From positions 1 through 18,797 of the forward strand of contig JAGYHI010000014.1 of NCBI GenBank assembly GCA_018457335.1: DNA of 18,797 nucleotides, written 5' to 3'. The DNA is from Candidatus Altimarinota bacterium (GTDB lineage: Bacteria > Patescibacteria > JAEDAM01 > BD1-5 > UBA2023). The notes beneath the pieces were generated by a model that was not told where the DNA came from, made no database searches, and saw only the letters and a program-made list of their open reading frames with translations. This document shows positions 8,694 to 16,440 of this stretch, in pieces (position 1 is the first letter of the stretch; every line of letters starts with the position of its first letter). The position numbers and the translations under genes are program-made.

Positions 8694-8727
8694 TCAATAA
8701 AAAAGCCTGATAATCACTTATCAGGCT
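8694..8727 (-). terminator. Rho-independent terminator after the ABC exporter
   Basis: Perfect 10-bp stem AGCCTGATAA / TTATCAGGCT with a 4-nt loop, and an A run on its left, which is the U tract of the leftward transcript. It lies 12 nt beyond the ABC stop codon. Confidence 0.9.
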
Positions 8728-8739
8728 GAGTAAAATAAT

Positions 8740-10491
8740 TTATGAAATTACTAAATGTTTTGGATTTGCCATTTCTGCAAATTTGCCATTTTTTGCAATA
8801 AGTTCTTCGTAGGTCCCAGACTCGATAATATCACCATTTTCGAGCATAAAAATCATATCAGCATCTTGAATCGTCGAGAGCCGGTGAGCGATGATGATGC
8901 TCGTGCGACCTTGCATCAAAGTATCAAGTGAAGCGGTGATTTTTTTCTCCGTGGCAGTATCGAGAGCACTTGTTGCTTCATCGAGGACGAGGACTTCTGG
9001 ATTTTTGAGAAAGAGTCGAGCAATCGAGATTCGCTGTTTTTCTCCGCCGGAGAGCTTGAGTCCACGCTCACCAATTACCGTTTCAATTCCATCTTCGAGT
9101 TTGAAAACAAAATCCGCAGAGGCTTTTTTGAGCGCATCTTTGAGGTCGTCTTCACTCGCGTCAGGTTTCGCTAAGAGGAGATTTTCTTTGATACTCATAT
9201 TAAAAAGGCTATTGTCTTGTGATACAATACCGATATGTTTTCGAAGTGATTTTTTTGAAATTTTTGTAATATCTTGTCCATCGAGAAGAATTTCTCCATT
9301 TTCCACATCCCAAAAGCGAAAAAGCAGGTTTGTAATGGTAGATTTTCCGGCTCCGGTGCTTCCTACGAGAGCGATTTTTTGACCTTTTTTGACTTTGAAA
9401 GAAAGGTTTTTAAGGATTTTTCGCTTTTCGTCATAACTAAAATTCACATTTTTAAATTCAATATTTCCGTCGATTTTTTCTAAAGTTTTTCCCGCGTTAA
9501 GGTCTTCGGTTTCTATTTTTTCAAATTCATTATAAAATTTTGTAAATTGTACTTCCCATTCTTGGAGTTGTCCAAGAGAACCAAAAAGAAATCCAAGCGG
9601 AAAGTAGATAAAACTCACATAAGTCAGTGTCATCACGAGTGTGGCAAGATCCATTTGATGCTGGGAAATGAGATACACACCAGTCCCAAGCACCACAAAT
9701 CGTGAAAACATCACAAAAACCTGCATGACAATATCATTTGCTGACCACCATCGAGATACGAGAAATTGATTTTTAAGGCTTTCATCTGTTTTTTTAAGAA
9801 ATTTTTTTAAGAAATTGTTTTCAAGTGAGAGAATTTTCCCAAGATTCATATTTCCAAGAAAATCTCCTACAATTCCAAAGGCTTTGATCCAAAGTTCAGT
9901 GACTTCTTTTTGTGGTCCCCGCGTTTTTTTCATAGTGATCACTCCAGCCATCAGCATAAAAGGAAGTATACAAAGTGCCGCGAGCGTCATTTTTGGACTA
10001 GTAAAAAGTAAAATTGTCAAAATCACAATTATACCACTGACCGTACGGATAAGTTGATTAAAAATCCAAAAAATAAATCGAAAATGTCCACCCGTACCTT
10101 GATCAAAATTTTTAAAAATACTTCCTTGTTTTTTCCCAAGATAGGCCTGCATCGACATTTTGTAGGCATTGTCTGCGTATTTTTGAGCGATAAAATTGTG
10201 AAAAGAAAGTGCTGGTTTATCGGTGATAAAGTAGCGATAAATATAAACAAAAGTGATATTAAACAAGATAAAAAGCGCCCAAAATCCAAGGAAATTTAGA
10301 AAAGTTTGCATTTCAAAATTTCCGGTTTTATAAAAATTTTCGATATAAGAAATTGCCTTTGAAAAAAAGACTGGTTCCGCGACCGAAAGTGCCGAGACAA
10401 AAGCCCCAAAGAGCACGAAAAAAATAAATTTTCATTTTCCGAGAAATTCGATGTAGGACTTGATGACTTTGAGAAGAATTTTTGAGTTCAT
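8740..10491 (-). CDS. ABC exporter half-transporter (fused membrane and ATPase domains)
   Basis: A 583-residue type IV exporter subunit, expected to act as a homodimer. The true start is ATG 10491 (MNSKILLKVIKSYIEFLG); one UGA-Gly codon at residue 20 would otherwise hide these 25 residues. Residues 22 to about 300 hold six membrane segments. The ATPase domain follows: Walker A GSTGAGKST, Q-loop IGIVSQDNSLF, signature LSGGEKQR, Walker B VLVLDEATSALD, and H-loop IIIAHRLST. All catalytic residues are present. The sequence alone does not fix the substrate; lipid, glucan or peptide export are all possible. It lies upstream of and in the same direction as the YhgE/Pip-like gene but has its own terminator. 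A TATAAT at 10532-10527 (minus) may be its -10. Confidence 0.95.
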
Positions 10492-10526
10492 GGGTGAGAA
10501 TTTAAATTTTAGTAAATAGTTGGTAG

Positions 10527-10532
10527 ATTATA
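10527..10532 (-). promoter_or_regulatory. Possible -10 box of the ABC exporter gene
   Basis: Perfect TATAAT on the minus strand, 35 nt before the ATG at 10491. No good -35 is seen at 16-18 nt, so this is tentative. Confidence 0.35.
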
Positions 10533-10643
10533 GATTTTAGAGTTTTTGAAGAGAGGTTTCTTGAAAAAGAAAATCTGTACAAAATAGGGTTTGTATTCGC
10601 AGGGCATGAGAGAAATAACTAAGGGAAAATTTCAATACTCTAT

Positions 10644-10896
10644 GTCATCCTCGGGCTTGAGGAGGTGAATTTCGTGAAACGAAAGAGAGGCTGCCCTGGG
10701 GTGCCCGGGGATCTAGTCGATAAAGAAATTCTTTTTCTCAAAACTTCACCTTCATACTCCTGTACTTTTGTGACCAAAAGTACCAAAAGTCTTGGTGGTG
10801 AAAAAACTCGTTCGCTCACGCTCTTTTATTATACAGATTTTCGTCTGACTCAGACAGTTTTCACCCCCAAGCCCCCGACAAACTGATTTTCGTTTT
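10644..10896 (+). repeat. Composite dispersed repeat, copy A
   Basis: The first of three copies of a mosaic repeat and the main content of the gene-free 10492-10935 stretch. It begins GTCATCCTCGGGCTTGA, is interrupted by about 45 nt (10661-10705, itself with a TTTCGT/ACGAAA hairpin), and resumes at CCGGGGATC. Its core is CTCCTGTACTTTTG then TGACCAAAAGTACC, followed by inverted arms TTGGTGGTGAAAA (10792-10804) and TTTTCACCCCCAA (10858-10870), and ends near AACTGATTTTC. A small hairpin unit TTCGCAGGGCATGAGAG lies just upstream (about 10597) and recurs inside copy B. A 73-codon reading frame across it appears to be incidental. Confidence 0.85.
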
Positions 10897-10935
10897 ATGA
10901 AATAAATTTTTGGAGACGAAAGAAAAAACAAAAAA

Positions 10936-11532
10936 CTACTTTTCCTTCCGAAAAATCTTCCACCAAATGTAAAAGGCGATAATTGGAAGAAGAATAAGTG
11001 CTGCAATTTTTCCATCTTTTTGGACAATGTCCATGACACTTTGTCCGAAGAAATATCCAAGTCCAAGCAAAAATCCACACCAAATGCTAGCTCCGACAAA
11101 AGTTGCTCCAATAAATGGTAAGATTTTCATTTGAAAAATACCGGCTGGAATCGAAATAACTTGTCGTACAGCGGGGATAAATCTCGCCAAAAATGTATAG
11201 AGTACAGCATTTTTTTGAAAAAGTGCTTCGGATTTTTTGTATGTTTTTTCTGGGACGAAAACATATTTTCCATATTTTTGTAGAAATGGTCGACCGAGCC
11301 AGCGTCCCAAAATATAATAGTTGAGAACAGCTCCAAGAACCGAACCGAGTCCTCCGATGAGTACCGCAAGAAAAGGATTAATACTTCCTTGGGCTGCACT
11401 TACTCCCGCGGGTATCATCACGACTTCTGACGGAAAAGGGAAAACCGATGATTCTATTGTCATCAAAATAAAAATATCAAGATAACTGAGGTCACCAAAA
11501 AATTGGCGAATTTGTTCAATAATTTCGTACAT
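10936..11532 (-). CDS. DedA family membrane protein (VTT/SNARE-associated domain)
   Basis: A 198-residue polytopic membrane protein. Recognisable features are ESSVFPFPSEVVMIPAG near the N-terminus, GSVLGAVLNYYILGRWLG, and the signature FLARFIPAVRQVISIPAG with the conserved Arg and Pro, followed by two further hydrophobic segments and a basic tail FRKEK. DedA proteins are implicated in lipid (for example undecaprenyl-phosphate or phosphatidylethanolamine) flipping and membrane homeostasis. It contains no UGA codon and ends in TAG. It is transcribed divergently from the unknown gene at 11665, each with its own promoter in the 132-nt gap. Start ATG 11532 follows TTAAATTTCATAAAAT, with no Shine-Dalgarno. 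Confidence 0.94.
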   Translation of the reverse strand: MYEIIEQIRQFFGDLSYLDIFILMTIESSVFPFPSEVVMIPAGVSAAQGSINPFLAVLIGGLGSVLGAVLNYYILGRWLGRPFLQKYGKYVFVPEKTYKKSEALFQKNAVLYTFLARFIPAVRQVISIPAGIFQMKILPFIGATFVGASIWCGFLLGLGYFFGQSVMDIVQKDGKIAALILLPIIAFYIWWKIFRKEK

Positions 11533-11556
11533 ATTTTATGAAATTTAAGAGTGTAT

Positions 11557-11584
11557 ATAGTATCGTATTTTTTCTTTTTGTAAA
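11557..11584 (-). promoter_or_regulatory. Promoter of the DedA gene
   Basis: On the minus strand TTTACA (11584-11579), 16-nt spacer, TACTAT (11562-11557), 24 nt from the start codon. Confidence 0.55.
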
Positions 11585-11612
11585 GATAAAAAATGAGTTT
11601 TTTGGAAATATA

Positions 11613-11640
11613 TTGACTTTTGTTTATAATTATGTATATT
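11613..11640 (+). promoter_or_regulatory. Promoter of the unknown gene at 11665
   Basis: TTGACT (11613-11618), 16-nt spacer, TATATT (11635-11640); an alternative -10 TATTAT overlaps at 11637-11642. The start codon is 24 nt downstream. Confidence 0.6.
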
Positions 11641-11664
11641 ATACACATAATTTTATTAAAATAT

Positions 11665-12561
11665 ATGAGCAAAAAACAAAATAATTGCATATCAGAAAAA
11701 GATTCTGCACTCTTTTCGGAAGAAGAAAAATATTCTGTTTTATTGAAAGTTTTGCATTTTTATGACAAACAAGGTGTAGACTTGATTAAAAATAACAATA
11801 TAAAAGAACAAATTCAAGAAATTGTGGAAGATGGATTTCTTCGAAATTTGGATGAAGAGCAGATTTTGATGGCGATTTGTACAAATGCAATCGCACCATT
11901 TTTTCAAAATCAAATTTTACATTTGATTCGGGAAAACGAAATCCAGCCGTACGAAACAAAAGCCCTTCAACCAATGCACGAACTGGGTATAGAATATTCT
12001 CCGTGGATACACGAGACGCTTGAAAAAGCCAATAAAAAATATCAAGAAATTTTCGAGCAAGTCGATGTATATCTCACTTTCAGTGCTTGTGTTTATGAGG
12101 CTTTAGAAAATCATACGACTCAAGTATTTGTCGATTTATTTCGGAAAAATACAGGATTTAAAGATGTTAGTATTCAAGATTTTGAAGAGGGTATTGAGGA
12201 AATAACAGCAAATCTTTTAGAGATTTTTTTACTTGAATATAATGCAAGTGAAGAGACGAAATCTTATCGGGAAAAAGGGATCCAGGAAAATCTGAAAAAA
12301 CTTCAAGATTGGATTCGGCAATATATTCAAAAAATATATGATTCACTGTTGCAACAGTTTCCAGATTTTTCACTCCAAAATCCAAAAGATATTGAGGATT
12401 TACTTTGGAATATAAAAACCTGCTGATGACAAATTCCAGAAGAAGGTATTTCATGATATTTGAATACACTCCATTGTCTTTATATTTATCAACAAAATTT
12501 GCTCGCAAAAGTGGGTGATGATTATGTTTGGATGGATGAATCACAAATAGTGTACGCATAA
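11665..12561 (+). CDS. Unrecognised cytosolic helical protein
   Basis: A 298-residue protein that I do not recognise. It is acidic and strongly helix-forming, with heptad-like stretches such as IKEQIQEIVEDGFLRNLDEE and GIQENLKKLQDWIRQYIQ. There is no signal peptide or membrane segment. Three UGA-Gly codons cluster near the C-terminus (two in tandem at 12424-12429 giving KTCGGQIPEEG, then ISGYLN); without them the protein would lose 30 residues ending MDESQIVYA. The ATG at 11665 (MSKKQNN) is preferred over an upstream TTG because the promoter covers the TTG. The next gene begins 24 nt downstream and shares the style of sequence (Asn, Gln, Glu and Lys rich), so the two probably form an operon. 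Confidence 0.85.
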
Positions 12562-12585
12562 GTATTTTTTTAAAATATTATTTTT

Positions 12586-13602
12586 ATGGCTAAAAAACAA
12601 ATCACCCCAAAAAATTCTTTTGAATATAAAACGGAGACTATAAATCACGGAAAATGATACCCTTCAGATTGTCAGCATAGAGTGTATGGTTTGGTTGAAA
12701 AAACTTCTCAAATTACAAATAATTGCCTTGCGCCGATGAGTACAAATCACTTTACATATATGGCACAGTCGGGGATGAAGTGGCAAGAAAAGTCAAAAAA
12801 AATTCTTGAAAATCGTTTAAAGCAAAGTATGCACTGATGACGACTTTTGGAGATATTTTTGGTCGAAAATCTTATCGAACGAGAAAATGATATTGCTCGA
12901 GATTGGATCCCGCCTTTGGAATTGGATTTATCTTACAAAATTGATATGATGAGTCGCATTCCTTTGCAAGAAAAAACGAGCAAAAAACTCTCGAGTTTTT
13001 GTATCGCTACGCAGATTACGGTTGCGCAAGTAGAGCCGATAACAGACAAAAGATATATTTCACCTGAACAGGATGTCTACACAAAAAAATTTTTTCAAAC
13101 ACAGATGATGGCGGATGGTTTTGAAAATCCTTTTCGTAGAAAAGAAATCGAAGAAAATTTTGGAAAAATCCATGTGCCAGATGTTTTATGTTTTCTCGCT
13201 GTCAATGGTCAATTAGGGAAATTCTGTTCAAATTCAAGTGGAATTGGTTGGTATATGTATAATCAGTGGCAGAAAAGTGGTTTTCGTGAATCTTCGCTCT
13301 CTTCTCGCTTGAAGCCAAAAAATAAAATACCACTTGATATGATAGGAGAATTTGTCCGTTGGACGCAGACAGAAGCGCTTGTAAATTATAAAAATCCACC
13401 CAAAGAAAATGAAATTTTGCAAAGAAATGGTTATTTTGTTGATACACAATACAATCAAGAAAAATCTATATTGGAGTGCACTTTATTTTATTGTGATGAA
13501 GATAATTTTGAAAACCCTTATGAGAAAGTAGCAAAAATTTCCTATTTTATAGGGGAACATGCAAAGAAAAAATTTCAAAATCACACTTTACTTAAAAAAT
13601 AA
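12586..13602 (+). CDS. Unrecognised cytosolic protein, second gene of a pair
   Basis: A 338-residue protein that I do not recognise. Three UGA-Gly codons occur: one at residue 24 (HGKGYPSD) and a tandem pair at 12835-12840 (SMHGGRLLEIFL). Taking a start after the pair would lose the first 85 or so residues, which include Cys, His and Trp-containing segments such as DCQHRVYGLVE and MKWQEKSKKILENR. It has no membrane segment or signal peptide. The middle part holds WIPPLELDLSYKIDMM, FCIATQITVAQVEPI and GIGWYMYNQWQKSGF; the last resembles no motif I know. It starts 24 nt after the previous gene without Shine-Dalgarno and ends in TAA just before the methyltransferase promoter. It may be a lineage-specific gene with its neighbour as partner (inference). 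Confidence 0.85.
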
Positions 13603-13604
13603 TT

Positions 13605-13632
13605 TTGCAAAAAATCGTAATAAATTTATAAT
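13605..13632 (+). promoter_or_regulatory. Promoter of the O-methyltransferase gene
   Basis: TTGCAA (13605-13610), 16-nt spacer, TATAAT (13627-13632), 24 nt before the ATG at 13657. It begins 2 nt after the stop of the preceding gene. Confidence 0.65.
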
Positions 13633-13656
13633 CACTTTTTCTTTTTCTAAAAAATT

Positions 13657-14235
13657 ATGCAACCAGGCTACCTCAGACACTATCTCGCTAAAATCAAAAA
13701 ACTCGGTGAAAAATCAGAAATCCCAAATATTTCCCTTGAAAATGCACAAGAAATCGTAAAAGTTTTACAATCGCGAAAATTTGCAACAATGCTAGAAATC
13801 GGTACAGCAACTGGATACTCGACGCTTAATTTTGCAATCTGATGTCCAGAAATGCAAATCACGACGATAGAGCACGCCTACAATATTCATTTTGAAGCGG
13901 TTAAACACATTCGCCACTGTAAATGCAAAAATGTGCATTGTATTTGGGGTGAAGCACAAAATGTGATTCCGACGCTGAAAGACGGGTATTTTGATGTGGT
14001 TTTTATCGATGGCATGAAAAAAGAGTACCGCACCTATTTTATCGAAATTATCCCAAAACTCACAAAAGATGCACTCGTCATCGTCGATGATGTCGAGAAA
14101 TTCGCTCACAAAATGCAAGATTTTTATGATTTTTTAGCAGAAAACAACATAAAATATAAACTACAAAAAACTGATAGTGATGATAGTATTATGTATATTG
14201 AGGCAGGTGATATACCGGAGGAGATTAGGATGTAG
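13657..14235 (+). CDS. SAM-dependent O-methyltransferase (catechol O-methyltransferase-like)
   Basis: A 192-residue class I methyltransferase. Motif I is MLEIGTATGYSTL (about 48-60), followed by one UGA-Gly at residue 62 (FAIGCPEMQITTIEH). The acidic residue of motif II is in TTIEHAYN, motif III region is GYFDVVFIDGMKKEYRTYF, and ALVIVDDV holds the metal-ligand-type Asp pair. The size and the VFIDxxKxxY pattern match the O-methyltransferase family 3 group, which includes YrrM/TrmR, a tRNA 5-hydroxyuridine methyltransferase; small-molecule substrates are equally possible. It has its own promoter. The stop is TAG, after which the gene-free repeat region begins. Confidence 0.9.
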
Positions 14236-14269
14236 GGGATGGTTTTTGAGTTAAAAAAAGAAAAGACAA

Positions 14270-14356
14270 GTCATTGCGAGGAACGATAGTGACGAAGCAA
14301 TCTCTGATTACGAATTTTGAGATCGCCACGCTCCACTTTGTTTCGCTCGCGATGAC
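14270..14356. repeat. Imperfect palindromic interspersed repeat, left copy
   Basis: It begins GTCATTGCGAG and ends CTCGCGATGAC, with internal GAAGCAATCTC and GAGATCGCC, so it can fold into a long imperfect hairpin. The type resembles widespread GTCATTGCGAGcgaagCGAAGCAATC repeats of bacteria. A second copy is at 16288-16368 and a relic at 1933-1958. It occupies the start of the gene-free 14236-14738 stretch. Confidence 0.85.
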
Positions 14357-14362
14357 AGAAAA

Positions 14363-14598
14363 TGAAAATCAGTGTGTTGGGGGCTTGCACTCGCAGGGCA
14401 CGAGAGGTGAGAAAACTGTCTGAGTCAGATGAAAATCTGTATAATTGATGAGCGCAAGCGAACGAGTTTTTTCACCTCCAAGACTTTTGGTACTTTTGGT
14501 CACAAAAGTACAGGAGTTGTAGGGTGAAATTTTGAGAAAAAGAAGAGGAAGATCCTGAATCAAGTTCAGAGCTTGCCCTCAGCTTGACTGGGGGATGA
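14363..14598 (-). repeat. Composite dispersed repeat, copy B (inverted)
   Basis: The reverse complement of the copies at 10644 and 16441: it contains CAAGACTTTTGGTACTTTTG and GTCACAAAAGTACAGGAG, and AAAACTGTCTGAGTCAGATG. An additional unit ACTCGCAGGGCACGAGAGG (14389-14407) is inserted relative to copy C. Its distal end, 14551-14598, is a 48-nt segment repeated perfectly in inverted orientation at 16217-16264. A 64-codon frame across it mirrors one in copy A but is not conserved in copy C. Confidence 0.85.
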
Positions 14599-14638
14599 CT
14601 TTTTCCGATTACCGAATCAAAAAATATTATTTCTTATA

Positions 14639-14655
14639 ATGAGAATAATTCTCAT
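14639..14655. promoter_or_regulatory. Perfect 17-bp palindrome, Fur-family-like operator
   Basis: ATGAGAATAATTCTCAT is a perfect 17-bp palindrome with a 7-1-7 core TGAGAAT-A-ATTCTCA. The Fur/PerR/Zur core TGATAAT-n-ATTATCA differs at one position per half. It overlaps a TATAAT (14635-14640) and lies 8 nt upstream of the probable trxA -35. The regulator is not in the window, so the family assignment is inference. Confidence 0.6.
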
Positions 14656-14663
14656 AAAAACTT

Positions 14664-14691
14664 TTGCTTTTTTATTTTTTTTGTATAAAAT
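14664..14691 (+). promoter_or_regulatory. Probable promoter of trxA
   Basis: TTGCTT (14664-14669), 16-nt spacer, TAAAAT (14686-14691). The leader of about 40 nt ends with TTAAATTTTATTTTT directly before the ATG. Confidence 0.5.
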
Positions 14692-14738
14692 ACAGACATC
14701 TTTTTTAAAAAGACAATTATTTTTTAAATTTTATTTTT

Positions 14739-15053
14739 ATGGCAACAGAAATTACAACACAAACTTTTCAAGAAACCCTTGATAAAAACGATCTTGTACT
14801 TCTCGATTTTTGGGCTCCTTGGTGTGGACCTTGTAAAGCAATGCTCCCACGACTTGATGAGCTCACAGAAAAAGTAGCAGGGAAGGCACTTATCGCAAAA
14901 TGTAATGTCGATGACAATCCAGACTTGGCTCAACAATACGGAGTACGATCAATTCCTACGATTTTGCTTTTTAAAAAAGGGGAAGCAGTTGAGTCTTTTG
15001 TTGGTGTCCAAGAAGTTTCTACACTTGAAGAAAAAATCCTTGCTCACGCATAA
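14739..15053 (+). CDS. trxA: Thioredoxin
   Basis: A 104-residue thioredoxin, the general dithiol reductant of cytosolic proteins. The active site WCGPC is at residues 28-32 within LLDFWAPWCGPCKAM, and the cis-proline loop GVRSIPTILLFKKGE follows. The length is typical and there is no signal peptide. It contains no UGA codon, like dnaK, fitting a highly expressed gene. Preceded by a Fur-family-like palindrome and promoter, followed by a terminator, then dnaJ 58 nt downstream on the same strand. A pairing of redox and chaperone functions under stress control is plausible (inference). Confidence 0.97.
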   Translation: MATEITTQTFQETLDKNDLVLLDFWAPWCGPCKAMLPRLDELTEKVAGKALIAKCNVDDNPDLAQQYGVRSIPTILLFKKGEAVESFVGVQEVSTLEEKILAHA

Positions 15054-15067
15054 TTTTTAATTGTTTT

Positions 15068-15102
15068 AAAAGGGCATAGTAATTTTTTTACTGTGCTTTT
15101 TC
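15068..15102 (+). terminator. Probable terminator between trxA and dnaJ
   Basis: GCATAGTAA (15074-15082) pairs with TTACTGTGC (15088-15096) with one G-U pair, followed by TTTTTCC. It begins about 20 nt after the trxA stop; the dnaJ ATG is only 10 nt beyond its end, so partial read-through or attenuation is possible. Confidence 0.7.
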
Positions 15103-15111
15103 CTTGTTTTT

Positions 15112-16191
15112 ATGAAATACGAATACTACGAAATTCTCGAAATAGAAAGAAATGCTACCGACGGAGAAATCAAAAAAGCCTATCGAAAAAAAGCGATGGA
15201 ATTTCATCCAGACCGAAACCCGTGAAATAGCGAAGCAGAAGCGAAATTCAAAAAAATTAATGAAGCCTATAGTGTCCTCTCAGATCCACAAAAAAAAGCA
15301 AATTACGACCAATTTGGTTCGGCAGAAGGATTTGGTGGCGGAAGTGGTGGATTTGCTGCTGATTTTGACATGGGAGATATTTTCTCTCAGTTTTTTGGTG
15401 GCGGATTTAGCGGTGGTCGTGCGAGTCGCATGGATCTCGGCGAAGATATAGAAATCCGCATGAGTATCTCACTCGAGGATGCCATCAAAGGAACCAACCG
15501 AAAAGTCGAATACAAAAAGCGATCGACTTGTACGGCGTGTAGTGGAGACGGTGGAGAAACTGAAACCTGTACCGCTTGTAGTGGAAATGGTCGCGTCAAA
15601 AAACAAATTCGTACTATGCTCGGTATTATGGAGCAGGTTGTCGCTTGTGATGCTTGTGCTGGAAAATGAAAACTTATCAAAAAAGCCTGCAAAATGTGTG
15701 ATGCGACCGGGACAACCGAAGAATCAATTTCTAAAAAAATCGACATACCAAAAGGTATCGAAGATGGTATGAGTATCAAATTTCGCGATGAAGGGCACAG
15801 TGGAAAAGACGGTGATGGCGACCTCTATATCACTTTTTCTGTCCCAAATAAAGAAGGTGGATTGGAGCGAAAAGGATCGCATCTCTGGTATACACTCTCA
15901 ATATCGCCAGCCGAAGCAACTCTCGGTGTCGAAAAAGAAATCACTATTCCAATTCTTGGAAAGAAAAAAATCAAAATCAATCATGGAAGTCAACAAGATA
16001 CTGAAATCCGATTTAAATGAGAAGGCATCACGCCAGTCGATCATAGAAGCACGGGTGATCTCATTGTAAAAATCAATATCACCATACCAAAAAAACTTTC
16101 AGCCGAGCAGAAAAAACTCTACGAAGCCATCCTCGAATCCGAATGATGAGAACTTAAAAAATGATGGTTGGAAGAGTGGTTTGGTGGGTAA
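15112..16191 (+). CDS. dnaJ: Chaperone DnaJ (type I Hsp40)
   Basis: DnaJ delivers substrates to DnaK and stimulates its ATPase. The 359-residue protein is intact only with 6 UGA-Gly codons. The J domain (1-65) has HPDRNPG with HPD at 32-34; its Gly38 is UGA. A Gly/Phe-rich linker follows ([12 protein letters not shown]). Four zinc motifs are present: CTACSGDG (from 140), [16 protein letters not shown] (179-186) and CKMCDATG (193-200); Gly186 of the third is UGA, strong evidence for the code. The C-terminal substrate-binding beta domains follow ([34 protein letters not shown]). Three UGAs lie near the end ([17 protein letters not shown]), two in tandem. The spacing between zinc motifs 1 and 2 is short. 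It is directly downstream of trxA. It would read as several short fragments under the standard code. Confidence 0.96.
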
Positions 16192-16216
16192 GGTGGTAAT
16201 TAAAAATAAAAAAATT

Positions 16217-16264
16217 TCATCCCCCAGTCAAGCTGAGGGCAAGCTCTGAACTTGATTCAGGATC
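16217..16264 (+). repeat. 48-nt segment, perfect inverted copy of 14551-14598
   Basis: It starts TCATCCCCCAGTCAAGCTGA and ends CTTGATTCAGGATC. It is identical to the reverse complement of 14551-14598, so the trxA-dnaJ pair is bracketed by exact inverted repeats about 1.6 kb apart. It opens the gene-free 16192-16702 stretch, which consists almost entirely of repeats. Confidence 0.9.
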
Positions 16265-16287
16265 TCTAAAATCAAGAACTAAAAATC

Positions 16288-16368
16288 GTCATTGCGAGCG
16301 TTAGCGAAGCAATCTCTAGCTATGGACTTTGAGATCGCCACACTCCGCTTCACTCCGCTCGCGATGAC
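16288..16368. repeat. Imperfect palindromic interspersed repeat, right copy
   Basis: GTCATTGCGAGCG at the left and CGCTCGCGATGAC at the right pair with one wobble. The internal AGCGAAGCAATCTC and TTTGAGATCGCCAC match the left copy at 14270-14356. The middle differs by a few substitutions and indels. Confidence 0.85.
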
Positions 16369-16397
16369 GGATTTGTAGGACTAAAAATACAAAATAT

Positions 16398-16427
16398 GTC
16401 ATTCCCGCGTAGGCGGGAATCTGGGTA
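16398..16427 (+). repeat. GTCATTCCCGC hairpin repeat
   Basis: ATTCCCGC (16401-16408) and GCGGGAAT (16413-16420) form a perfect 8-bp stem around GTAG, followed by CTGGGTA. The unit resembles the GTCATTCCCGCgaagGCGGGAATC repeats known across many bacterial phyla. Confidence 0.8.
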
Positions 16428-16440
16428 AAAAACAGTACAT

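Noticed and set aside
10665..10886. Small protein shared with 14369-14563 (CTFVTKSTKSLGGEKTRSL)
   Set aside because: The frame exists because the composite repeat is shared. In copy C the same frame is closed by a TAA shortly after the shared part, and starts and ends differ in each copy.
11620..11664. TTG start extending the gene at 11665 by 15 residues
   Set aside because: The extra segment is a translation of the AT-rich promoter region (-10 at 11635-11640); the ATG at 11665 gives a normal polar N-terminus.
15112..16191. UGA as Trp (code 4) or selenocysteine
   Set aside because: UGG is used for Trp throughout, and UGA falls on Gly columns (zinc motif Gly186 in DnaJ, DGGKG in UvrC). There are far too many UGAs, with no SECIS-like context, for selenocysteine.
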